Source: Parus major (taxonomy: Eukaryota > Chordata > Aves > Passeriformes > Paridae). From it: DNA of 64,000 nucleotides. Positions 1-13,100 of the stretch are shown one piece after another (the first letter of the stretch is position 1; each line of letters opens with the position of its first letter). The stretch spans positions 20,936,370 through 21,000,369 of the forward strand of contig NC_031774.1 in the NCBI RefSeq assembly GCF_001522545.3. The letters are read 5' to 3'. A program made the position numbers and the translations under genes. The notes below the pieces were generated by a model. That model did no database searches. It was not told the DNA's origin and worked only from the letters and a program-made list of their open reading frames with translations.

Positions 1-2273
1 GGGCTGTACCCCATGCAAGAAGGGGACACAGCTGTAGCTAAATTTCTTTTAAAATACTTAAGGTTAAATGTTATTAGGGAGAGAAAGATGAATGCAGCAG
101 GCTGATTTGCAGTATTTATGAAGTACTCATAATGGCATCAGAGAGTGAAGGCAGCTGCAGATTCTGTGTCCTCAGCCAGGTAGTGTGACAAAGTTGTTCC
201 TCTGAGTGCCATTTTCCATGGATCATTACGGTAGGCTAGACTAGATAGAAATCCCAAGAAGCCATGGCTAATACCTGAGTTCAGTTATGATGAGAAAGAA
301 AAGTAGACCAAGACTTTGATCCAAGGTGGAGACTGCTGAAGAAAAAATTGTGGAAAAATACAGAAATCTTTGAACAACTCTTGAACATTCTATTAACTTA
401 AAAGAAAAAAACAAGGACATTAACTCTTGTGAAAGGAGATAGTAGTAGTCCTTTAGGAACAGTGGACTAAGTGTGTATAGCTTTTGCCTTTTGTTTGCAG
501 GTAACTGTCAATCAATGTAAAGCACTAAAAAATCAAGTATTGCTGATGCAGGACAGATTAAACTTCATGACTGAGATCATTGCAGTCAACGGGGAAAAAA
601 GAAGCAGCTCTACAGAGGCACTGCTATTTTTTTCCAGATAACCCAGAGGTCATTGTTTTTACCTCATCTGAATGGCGAAGGCAGGATGCTTGCACAAGGG
701 GCTGAACAAGCAAAGTCTTCTCATGTCCCTCTTTCCATTTTAATTTCTCATTTTCCAGAAGAGATGCAAATGTGCTTTGCAGGAAAACTGAAAATGTAAA
801 AATGTTTGCATTTGACTCTTGGAAAAAACCCTTTAAAAAAATGATAAGAAATACCATGAGACTAGGAAGATGAGAGAAGAGAAAGGGAGGATGTGGAGAA
901 ACACCTTATATTGAGACTTTTTCTTAAGAGTCGTGTGAAAACACTTTTCCTGTAGACAAGATGCTTCAATCATCAGACTCACCAAACTCTTTTTGACCAC
1001 TGTGTTTTATCAGCTTTGGATAATGCTTCAGGAATATCAATACAGGTGATGTTATCAGAATTAGATAAACTCTTCCAAATACCTCTAGCATTATTGCAAC
1101 AAGTGTAGATTAAGAATGGGGCTACAAGCAAGGATTTAGGCAGCAGGGTTTTCCCACTCCTCCAGCCTTTACTCATCTATTCTGGCAGTCTGATCTGCAG
1201 CAATCAGAGCAACTCAGGCTTATTAACCTTCAACTGGCGTCCATCTCCACAGATCAGAAGAATGGGCAGTCTTTTGCCCTTTCTGTGTTAAAGCTACTGA
1301 CAGAAAGCTGCTCCTGCATCTCTCAGTTTCTACCTGCTGTCATAGAAAAATATCATAAAGGAAACAGACACTTTTACCTTCTGCCTCATACTTGGGGGAA
1401 GAGAGGATATTCTCTCTGCTGTTTTTTATCTTAAGAAAACATTTCCCCTGTCTCTCTACATGTAAAAATTGGACCTTTTTATTCACTACTGTATGTAGAA
1501 ATGTAATATTTCTGTTTGCAATTCCAATTTCACAGTTGAGCAGGATCTGCAGAGACAGAGAATTCTAATAAAATTGCAGAAACATTTAATGCAATGACTG
1601 GCAGATGGGGAAAGAGTTTGTGGCAGCTCCATTTTTCTGATTATGTTAACAAAACATGGCATGTGCTTTCTAATACATAGACAACTATTCCATTTACACT
1701 TTGAATGTGATGACTGAAACTCATCAGGTGACTTTTGTGAGAACGTGTTTATCACCTGAGTGATCTAATAATACAGAAGTGATTTTTCTTCCCTCAAATT
1801 AATGTTCCAGATTTGAAGTTTAATGAAGTTACATGAGGTAATTTCAAAAATTGTCTAAGTGCAACAATGCAATTTCAGTAAATTATTTATGCATACTTGA
1901 TTCAGCAATTAGAAGACAGCAGCCTATAGTGATCCACACTAGGAAGCTGTCTAATGAGGTAGGGGGATAGTACTAATAGAAAAGATGGAGAATCTCTGCA
2001 AAGTCAACTACATGAAGTAATGTATAAAGTTTTCAAAATTTGTTCCAAACTGTTGTTTAATAGGAAACTAGTCTGAAAGTCTGAACATCTGCATAAAATC
2101 TGCCTAGCTAACATCTCTTATAAACAAGTCCTGGATAAAATATTCCAAGTTCTTCCAATTCTTGAGCATGGACATCTCAAATGCCACCCATCTAATGTGA
2201 CAGGTGCTCATTTATCATGTTTTCAGATTTGCTAGAAATGGAAATATATATATCATATCCTGTTCTGTTTCCG

Positions 2274-2288
2274 AAAAAAAAAAAAAAA
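2274..2288 (+). repeat. A15 homopolymer
   Basis: An uninterrupted run of 15 A. There is no recognisable retroelement body immediately upstream, so I read it as a simple repeat and not a SINE or LINE tail. Confidence 0.9.
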
Positions 2289-4646
2289 TTATACCTTTTA
2301 AGACAAGATTATTAAGTTGGGAAAACTATCAAATATCATTGAGTGAGGACCTGCAGAAGGCACTGAAAGTCAGGCTACACTGGCTCAGGCAAATACAGAC
2401 CTCAGAGAGAACATATGCATGTTGTTTTTATTTGTTTTGCTTTGTGGTTTTTTCCTTTGCCTTCTCCAGCTGAATCAAAGCTAATTTTTAATGCATGCTT
2501 AGAAATCAAGTGAAAATTACTTCAGATGACTTTAGCTGACCCCAATGAGTCTCAATTATTTAAGGTTGCAAGGGAATTATCACATGATTTGCCATGTGAT
2601 TTATTCCTATAAATTATGGTGAGGTCTCCAAATGACTGAAAATGTGAAGATAGTCCTTGAGGCACAGTTTAATTGGTGGTGCTGAAAGTCTGTGCTACAA
2701 TTCCTCTCATTTATAATCTCATCCTTTCTCCCTCTCATTCCCAAATAACATCACTGCAGCTGTGGTGAATCTGCCTAAAGTCTAGGAGCATTATGTTCTA
2801 TTTCTAATTAGTGGCCTTTTAATAATAGTACAGAGGAGTTAAGGGAAATTACCTCACCTTTTATTCAATCTGGCCCCATCCTAGGCTTACATATCAGACT
2901 TCTGTTTCTAGTACTACTTCCACGTCTTGCATGAAGAGCATTTGAAACTATATTCCTGTTACCAAGGAAATGCCTTACTGAAAACAGGTCATGAAACACC
3001 ACAGACCACTAATGCAATCAAAATAAAAGCAGGAATCTTCATCAGTGATTCACAGGCACTCACCACTTTCCTAGACAGGACTTTTTCAACACACCCCCTT
3101 TCCCTTGGCTTGCGAGCAGGGCCATGCTGGAGTCACAGAGCAGTGCGATATATCTTCTGATACCATTCTTAATCCTCCCTGCCTTTTTCTTTCCCAGTGT
3201 GACACTGTCAGGCAACTCTTCATTTCTCTTCTGTAATCATGGCTCTGTTCACTTTCCATGTCTGTCTCCCCTTATTATGAATCAGTCCTGCTGTCCTCCC
3301 AACCACCACAGTGCAGCAGCCAGGGCTGGCTCCTGTGACATTTTGGTTCCTCACTGAGCACAGATCAAGTTGATGCACTCTTTGTTTTTCCTGGCTTCCA
3401 CATGTTATCCAGAAAAGTAGCTATCTAAAGACTCCACCTTCTAATTCAACACATCTGCTCCCTGTAGAGGAAATTTAGGGGTGTGTTTCAGCAATTTATG
3501 CCAGCAGCGGAGGAGGTCAGGTAGCAGTGCTGGCATTAACTGGCAGCAAAATAGGCTTGAACACTCTGAGGAAAAAAGCCAATCCTGACTGATGTGGAAT
3601 CTGTATAGCCAGTTTTAAAGCTAAAACACCCTTCCCTGGGAGTTCCTTTGTACAGGAATTAGCATGGCTTGGGTGTTTGTACATGCCAAGCAGGCTCAAA
3701 TGGCAGAAGGTGCACCCCAGGCTGCCTAGAGTCAGAAGGGAGCAGTGTTCCCTCCTTCAGGGTCTGCACTGAGCACGAGCACAACTGAGATCTCCTGCTG
3801 GGCTGTGGAGTCCTGTCACTGCACTCAGCTGTGCACATTTTTCCAGACCCATTGATCACATGATGACAAGGGAGGAAAGTCAGAGAGATTTATGCTGCTG
3901 GATTTTCTGTGAATATGGGGAATATATGCCTACTAGCAGTCAGAAGAAAGCCAGGAAATCTTTTGGCTTGAGAGCAGAATGACTCTGAGAGAAAGCACTG
4001 ATGAAGGAGGGATGCGGTACCAGGGATGTTGCCTCTAGAGTCACTTTCCAGATTAGAAAAAACTGACTTTTAAAACTGACAAAGCCTGCCTTTAAACTGA
4101 CATCCAAGGCTTGTAGATCTGAAAAATTGTTTAGAGCAGACTGTGAAGTGATATTGCAGGTTTTCACTGTGCACTGTAAAACAATGAGCTAAATACCAGC
4201 AGCACAACAACTCTGGGAAATGTTGCAGCTCACACATAGACTAGGATATATAATTTTTTTCTTTCTGGGGGAGGGAGGTTTCTGCAATATCCTTCAGTAA
4301 AAAAAAAGAAAAAAAAGGAAGTAGGATGCATCCATGCTAAACATGAACAGTTTTTTTACTGAGAGCAAATTTGCAAATTTCTTTGTGTTTTAAATTGATG
4401 AAAATAAGTTACAGTGTATGATATAAAATTATATAGGGTTACCATGCATGGGAGAAATTGCATAATACATTATCTAGTCTTTAAAACATTGCAACTTGAT
4501 TTTATAGGGATTCCAGAGAGAAAAAGCTCAATGAAAACAAAATAAACAGTACTTTCTGCTGCAAACATTTATTTTCACCTTTTTTGTGTACTGTTTTTCT
4601 TTCTGCTTATGCTTTTGGGTTAGTTTTTTTCATCATGGGGGTGTTG

Positions 4647-4681
4647 GTTTTTTTTTGTTTTGTTTTGGTTTTGGTTTTTTT
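4647..4681 (+). repeat. T-rich tract, (T)nG pattern
   Basis: A low-complexity run of T blocks separated by single or double G. It makes artificial short Phe-rich or Lys-rich frames on the two strands and has no coding meaning. Confidence 0.85.
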
Positions 4682-7600
4682 ACTTTCATAGGATTAGCAA
4701 GACTAGAAATATCACAGGATTTTGAGTTTATGAAATTTTCATTGTTCTCAGGTGGACAGTTCAGATATCTCTCAGCTCTTCTTAAATTGGACTGAACTAG
4801 ACCTTTTGAACTCACCCTATAATTATGCATTAAATTATTCAACTACCTCCTAGTTCCAAAGACATTTTGAGCTATGGACTGCCCTGTTAGTGATTTCCCC
4901 ATCCTTTCCAAGGTAAGACTGAAGTAAGAATACTCTTTCTTGATTGATATTCTTCTTAGCCGTTTACCTTCTTCCTAGACAATCTGTGCTTCTTATCAGC
5001 CTTGCATAAAGGTCTTGATAATCAAGGCTTCTGACCATATCCATTTAAATTTAGCACTTCTGTAGCATTTACCCTGAGTCAGTGTATAAAGATGAGTTTT
5101 CTCCACCTCAGAAATATTTTATGGGTTTTCTAAAAGGGAGAAGGAATATGATTTTGAAATGTATTGTTTTCATCTTATGCAAAGTTCACCCTGACAGTCG
5201 GCTGGTAAGGATCAAAGTTTCATATGGCATGTTGAAAGGTCAAAGCGTGTATTAAATTGTGCACAGGAAAATCAAAGCTTTGTAATTTACAGGCAACAGC
5301 TCAGAAATTCATACTTGAGGAGCAGGGTCAAAAGAAATCTCTTATCCCTCTTAATTCACTTGGCAGCACAGTTCCTTTCCGTGTCATAGCAGTGCCTCCT
5401 GCTGCTGCTGCCATGCAGGTCTGTTGATGTTTCTCCTAATGATTTCAGGGCATGTAAGGTTCTGTGCTCTCAGCCTGCCTCCTGCTATGGCACACCTGTG
5501 TCTGGACTTGAGAAAAAAGTACTTTTGGAAATATTTAACAGAAATTTTTCTGTATCTCACTATCCTCTTGGTAACAAGGATAAAATATTGTCCATAACAT
5601 GAAACTTGTAAGGATTTGTGTTTGCAAATAAACTTCTGCAATTTTAGAGATGTCTTTGTGAAAAAACTCAATTATATACTTACTTTATCCATGTATACAA
5701 TAAGTACACCATAAACAACAGAAGCTCTAAATGTAAAAAATTATTTCAGTAACACTGGTTTGCTTCAAAAATGTCTTCCAGCTTAATTGTAAAAATTTGA
5801 GAGGATAATGGGTTATTGAACCTTGATGACACAGAAGCATCCCATTGCTTTGGTTACAACCTAGGCATGAGTATGGATTTAGTTAAATTGTTCTATATCC
5901 CATATGAATAGGTTTGATTTATAACTGATTTATATGGATTTGTCTTAGTTCAATTATTGAATTAACTGGATCCATAAAGGATTTGTATTACTTTTCACTA
6001 CATCAATTAAAAATATAACCTGAATTAAACCTGTGCAACATGCTTTTGTAGCCAAGGCCTAGGAATAGGAAAATTAACTTTTATCCTACTTGGGGCTTTG
6101 GTCTTAGCTCACTTTCACATACTCTTCTGTCCATGAAGGATAATTTCAAAAAGATTGTGGAGCCATAGAGTAAGAGCTCAAAACCAGTCTATTATCCAGA
6201 TGATCTCTCTTCTACTCTTGTTGTTAGTGCTAAATGTAGTGCTTATTAATGCAAAGCTTTAGTGATGACCTGGTTAGGGCCACTGAGGGAGTGGACATGT
6301 ATTGTCTTCCTTAGTCACCCTCAGAAATGCAGAAGTGCTTCGTCATGAGGCTGTTACCTTGCATCCCTTCTCTGTCCCTAGCTAGTTCATACTTTTGTGC
6401 CATTGGAGTTCCATTTCTATCCTGTCACGATATGGAGATATCCACAAACTCTTGATACTCCTGGCAGAGTATCCAGAGTATTCCAGTAGACTATTGGAAA
6501 CAAACCAGAGGAAAGCTGTAAAAACAGGAGTGGAAAACTGAAACAGAGCAGGCTTAGATTAGACATAAGGAGTGTGGCAGAGTGCACTTACTATTCAAGT
6601 TCTTGCATAGTCATGCTACGAAATTTCAAGGTGCTTCACTGGATACAATAGGAAAAACTCTTAGTGATTTTAGGCACAGCAGTATCATTTTAAATTTAAT
6701 GTCCTACATGTTCATTCTCACAATGTTCATTGAAATTAATATACCCTTTTTGAATATTAAATAAATTCTGAAACAAATTCTTGTCCACCAAGGATTTCAG
6801 CGTTGTCACTAACCAACTTAACTGAGAGGACAATGAGGAAAATCACTTTATCTCTGAGCTGTGGAGGGCCCACAGGAGAAGTATATAGCTTAGACTGAGT
6901 TAGGCAGAAGGGAGCTGTGAATGCAAAGTCTGATCAATTTATTATACTATTAAGCTTACATGGTTCCTGTATTTATCCTGCTCCTGTAGGAAGAATGTGC
7001 TTTGAGTGCAACACTGTAAGACTTGTAGTCACCCTTGCTATTTTGGTGTCACAGCAGAGAAGCCAAGCACAACATGGATGCTCAGATTTGAGCACCACCC
7101 CTAATCCCTCCTCAACTAGATTTGAAACCTACTGAAGTGAAAGGCAAGCTTGCATGCTGCTATCTGTGCACTGCCTGCCTGTAGTTAAGCAAAGCTTTAT
7201 GCCACTGAGGTTGTCCCAATACCACGGCATTTCCAGCTAACCCTCATTCACAAAAACAATGCAAATTTCTTTCAGGACGAATAGAAGGAGGCACAGCCCC
7301 AAAAGCTATGTAGTAATACCAAGAATATTCTCCAGTAACAGACAGAAATTATGGAGCAGAGGATGGAAGGGATTTCTGTTTGTAGCAGTCATTTTGAAAA
7401 TAATTTCAGGGTGCATTCTTCTCAGTGATCTCTGCTTAAACAAGCTCAGGAGCCACAGGATTTAGCTCAGAGGTGAAGTTAATAACGATTCCTCAAGATA
7501 TTATTCCAGACTACAGTGCCTATCAATTAAGAAAAGGAAATAAGCTTCTATTTTGTCTAGTGAATGAAATGAGGGACTGAAGCAACCGTTTTTATTGCTT

Positions 7601-10147
7601 TGCTTATATGAATATCAACATAAGGAAGTCGAAGTGGAGACAATTATCTCTTCATTTTCAATCACCAAATGTACAATGGCTCTGGGTTTTAACATCTGAC
7701 TCAATCCTATTTCACTATTGCAAACATGAACTAAATACCAATTGATTTTTAAAATGAATGTGCTACAATTCAACAATAGCTGCAGGGCAGTGAATCACAT
7801 GCTTGTGACTCTGTCTCTATAGTGGCTGAATCCCTATGAAGAGGATATCAGTTCTAATAATGCACAGCTGATCCAGGCTTTGTGTTGATATCTCTGTGCA
7901 TCCCAAACTCACCCTCATCATATCTGAATTCCCATGGTGGACAAGGACTACAGTTTAGCAGCAGGACAGGATGTCTATTTTGATGAACTGATAGATGAGA
8001 TCTGTGTAAAAAGCATGATAGTATTAAAGCTGCAGATCAGAGCAGGAAGATCCTCAAGTTTTCCTAAAGGAGTTCACCATCTTTTGGAAAAGAGAAAAAA
8101 AACTTTCCAAACTTACATTTTACCACTAATAAGCCAAAAAACTTTGCATTCCTCATGCCAGAAAAGGCTTTCAGAACAATAAGAGTGGACCTTAAATTAT
8201 AGGCTTTTTGCTGCATCTCAGCACAGCATGTCCATGTGCAATTTCTTCTCAGCAGCCCTCTGTCACTTCCTTTAAAATAACAGTCTGGAGCTGTTCTGTG
8301 AAATTGTTCAACCTTTCAGAAATGTGATGGTAGAGACAGCTGCTTCTCCTCTGTCCTGTGTGAACCTGCCCCACTCTGCCTCTCCCTCTTTCAATAAGCA
8401 CTGCAGGACCAAGTCTCCCACAATTTCACTGGAACTGGCCTTAAGTCATTTGCATGCAACATGAAATAAATCAGAAGGGGAAGACTTTATAGCTGCATTT
8501 TCTGTTTCTTTTCCAAAGGAACCAGAAAGAAGAGGTACTGTGTTTCTTTTGATGGACAAAATTCACTTCTGAATTCACCAAAATTATTTCCCTTGTGACA
8601 ATTTAGCCCAAAACGTACTTTCTTCTTACTTTGCATTCAATCAGATGTGTTATGACTTAACACTTGCATATAGAAATAGATTATACCTGCTTGACTTTTT
8701 TTGTAAATTCACATACTCCACACAAATATATAGAAAAGAAACCTTATGTTCATTTCTGTGCTGCATGTGGCTCTTTAGCTCCACTGTCTGGTGGTGATTT
8801 AAAATTTTATAATGACAAGTAAAATCATTTATTTTCTAATCTAAGTAAGATGTCAGTGTTATGCTTCACAAGACAAGGGTATTTAAGGTGTCTGGGTGGT
8901 ATAGCTGGCTGTCAGTTATGGTAGATGAAAAACACATATTGATGTTAAATGCTTCTTTGCTCTTGAATTAAGTATGTCCAACATTTTACTTGTTATATTA
9001 ATTGGAAATTAACTCAAGTTATAGAACTCAGATCTATTACTTCCAGGGCTTTGTGTATTATGAATCAAAATCCTGGATTGTTCCATTTAAAGAGAGGAAC
9101 ATTCAGAAACGTAAGAGATGCCTTTTAAATATTTCCTTGGCCTGCCTTTCCTTTTTTGTTCTTCAGAGAATTATCAGGAGCTCATAAATAAACAATTTAC
9201 AAGAAATTAATTCTATTCCTTTTTCCATCCCCCTGTTGTTTAACATCTTTTGATGAGGGTTTGATACTTTTTTAATGTTTGCTCCAAGAAAGTTTCAGTA
9301 TATATTCTAGAGGTGGTGAGAAGCAGCAGAAGAAAGAAAGGTTTTAACTTTCTTCTTTAGATCTGGTACTCAAGATATCATGGTGAGAACCCTGGTACAC
9401 ACGGTTAGTCAAGTGGGCAGACAGAAATGGACTGAGTAAGCAGACAGCCAAGTGTCCTGAGAAATATATTTTCTTTCAAACCAGCACTGCTGACTTTGAA
9501 AGAAGTACTAGGCAGCTACACAGCCTTTACTGTAGAAAAGATGAAGTCCATTCAAAGCCAATGCCTTCCCTGCTGCCTTTCTTCTATCAGAGGATCTGAT
9601 GAAAAGGCAGAGTCTGAGTTTGATTCACATGCACCTAGTATAACAGCTTCAACCTATAGACATGGCAAAAATATCACCTGCATTCTTGCAGCACTTGCCA
9701 GTGGAGTCTTTGAGCTGTGCAGAGAACATCTGCATTTCTTGAGCCAAGACCTCAATTGATTTGAAATCTGGGGAATTTAGAGTAACATTTTTTAATGTTT
9801 TCTACAAAGAAATTAAATAGCAAATATACAAGGCATGTGATACCATCTCTTGTAACTTTGTCCACTCCCTACTCCCATACCATATTACTTGTCACTTTGC
9901 TCTTGAGTTTTTGTTACACCAGGTCTAAATACATTAGGGTGCCTCAGCTGAATAATGAGCATGTCTTCCTATACCTGTTTATTTGCTACAGTTCAATAAA
10001 AGGGGAAATGTTATTGGGGAAAACTAGAGGAACTAAATTAAATGTGATGGAGAGCTCACCACAGAATTAAAATTGTTACAAAAAAGGCCTCTTATATTTT
10101 CATAGGCAACCTTCCTGGAATTAGGTGTAGTAAGATAAATACAAGGA

Positions 10148-10172
10148 TTTTTTTTTATTTTTTTTTTTTTTT
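10148..10172 (+). repeat. T-rich homopolymer tract
   Basis: A 25-base run of T interrupted by a single A. It could be the reverse-strand tail of a very old retroposon, but nothing recognisable flanks it. Confidence 0.85.
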
Positions 10173-13100
10173 AACTGACAGCAAAAAGATTCAACAGGAG
10201 CATTTCTCAAAACCAGTCTTATCTAGAAGGACTTACATGGGGATAGTATTTATTTTATTTATTAATAGAATATTCTTAGAAAAGTAGACACATTTTTAAA
10301 TTAGCATTTCAATCTGACATGTTGTAGCTATAGGCAGGATTATTCACACACTATTTAATTATATTTTCACAAAATAATTCCATTATTCAATGAATAACTG
10401 CAGGTTTGCTCCAATCTGTAGAATAATTCCTCACCCTTCACATTTGACAAATAGTTTTAACTGTGGAGTTTGGTGTGGAATGTGGGATCTTCTGTGCAAC
10501 ATGTCCAACCTCTCATTACTGCATTTATTGAATGTCTTGGTCTCCAGTTCTCAAACCCTGCTACTATCAAACACCATTCTCTTTTTTGAAGCCAACAGTT
10601 TCCTACCAATAAGAGATAAGTTCGATTTTTCAGATCAAGATATCAGATTCAGCCTTCAGGTTCTTCTCCTTCATTCTTCCACATTCCTACACTTCTCCCC
10701 ACATCTGGGGCACCTGTGACTGTTTGGGCTATCTCTGTGTGCCCATGCTCCATGCTCACCTGGAAGATGCTGCTGTGCCCCCAGCATTGGGCTATCTTTT
10801 CATCCTCCTGCTGAGCAAGGCATGCACAAAGTAGCTGTTGCTCCTGCCTCTCCTGCTTCTCTTCCAGACTTCCCTCCTCATCCTTCAGCTCTAAAGTCCA
10901 AAGAGGAGGACTATGCAAACACACCCTGACAAGTGTTCATGAATTTATTTATCTGACAGATCAGGAGATATTCTCCTTACCCTTCATTTTTCTCCAAACA
11001 AAAGCACAAACAAGCAAGGAAACCTGAAGACATTTATTTATTCCCATAAAAATAATGTGTTGAGAACAGCATTTACAGGTCATTTTTTTGGGCTACCTTC
11101 TAATCTCAGCCTGAAGTTAGGACTTCAAGGGTTAAACTGGGGATGAGTTTCAACCTTGTAGTCTGTTCTGTTCGTAGGTCATTTTAAAATGTCAGCACTC
11201 ATACTGCTAAGTTATTAAATCTGATCTTAAACAGTCTAGTGCCTCTCAGTTTTAAAGTGGGCCTTTCAGTTCACCTACAAAATATGCATTTTTTTCCTGA
11301 CAGATGAATAATAAGCACACAGGAAAAATAGCTTTTATAACTGACTGGTTGAACTTGAAAGTGTATGTTTTGTATGCATAAAAATGTACATGGGCCGGCA
11401 GTGTCAAAGCCTTAAAAGGAAAGATCATTTATATTTTCTGCTAAATGCAGCTATGCTGCTAAATTGCCTGTGATCCTAGAGAGCAAATCTTGCAAGAATA
11501 ATCTATGTTTTCCTACTCAGTGGTAAAAGTCAGGTTCACTTGAACACAGTCTTCATACAGCACTCCCATCTCCATTACCTGACATGCAGTTTTTCAAATA
11601 TTAGAGCACTTTTTCAAACTTTTTGTTGCCTCACAAAGCACTACTTGAATCTGTGTAAAATACAAGGAAAATAAAAGACAAACTGAAAGGATATGCAAAC
11701 CAAGAAATATTCTAACTATGCGGACCATGTCAAACAGCATCAGACACACAGAAATTAAGACTTATTATATAAGCAAGTTTTATCACATTCCTATTAGGTT
11801 ATTTTGAGAGTTGTTAGGCGGAACTACTGTGTGGAAGATGTGATCTGTTACCTGATTACAGCCTCAGCTTTCTTTTCAAGTCCCTTTATAAGGCAACTTT
11901 ATTTGAAATAGGGCAAGGAGTATTCTAGCGCTGTATGAACAAATGATACCAGTGGAGGATCATAGATAGAAAATCATATCAAATGAATTTTACTGTCTGA
12001 TGGTTGCCTGCTGGCTGCCTAATTTTTACTTTTCAACAGGAATGGTTGGGATTTAATCCACAATATTTGAAGGCAAGTGTCCACCACTCCAAAGCTACTT
12101 TGCCAGATGTCCAGTCTTAGGAAAGACACTGAAATTGTTATGACTACAAGAATAAATTCCTCTTTCATCCTGTAGGCTATCAAGGCTAATGCTAAGCCAA
12201 TACCATGCAACACCAAGTCTAACTTTTGGCATCAAGTCATAATCTTTATCCTGTAATTTAATAATAAGTTTAGGCCTTCTTCTCTGCATGAAGACATCTA
12301 TTCCTTTGATTTACAGACCAGGATATTAAGAACATAGCTCCATGATATACTAGCATTGGTTGCAAAATGACTCAAGTGTTTAAAACAATGTTTTGCTGGC
12401 TAATTTTTTCTTAATTTGGAACATTTTATTGATCTAATTTATGGAGCACCCCAAAATAACAGTTTTACTATTAGAATGAGAGGTAGAAAAGCAAGACATT
12501 GATGCCACAGGGAAAGAATGACTGGGTAGGAGCAGAAAAAAATAAAAACAGCTTCCTCACAGTAGGAAACATCTATTTTGGACCAGATTCACAATTCATG
12601 TTTACTGAATTTCCATCTTGTTCTGAAAGTTGTTATTCAAAACCAGTCAAAACCAAATGCTATTACAAGTTTATTTGATGGACTGGAAATAAGATGGATT
12701 TCACTGACAGGTACATGATGAATGAACTTGGAAAAAAAAAAATTAAAATAACGAAGTCCAATATATTGCTTACTTCTCAGAAGATAGATGCTCGTAGTCA
12801 TTCATATTCAAGATTCATAGACAGCAAATGTCCTTAACTATTTAAATGAATTTTTGTCTATTTTAAGCTTTCAAGCAAGTCATGTATTAAAAAGTGACCT
12901 AAACATTTGATTTAGATAAAAATTTTTACAATACCCAAGGATTCACCTGCACAGGAAAAAAATCCGGCTTAGTTAAACAAAGGACTGCTTCATTTTTATT
13001 TTATCTGTACTTATGAGATTTTCTAAGTCACAAAGTTTTTAACAAAGCTAGAATCTGTTATTTCAAAATTCTAACTTATAATATAAATGCAAATTACATC

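Noticed and set aside
10649..10924. Minus-strand Glu/Gln-rich frame of 91 codons with a possible splice donor inside
   Set aside because: The composition comes from a purine-rich strand, and no family or paired acceptor is convincing.
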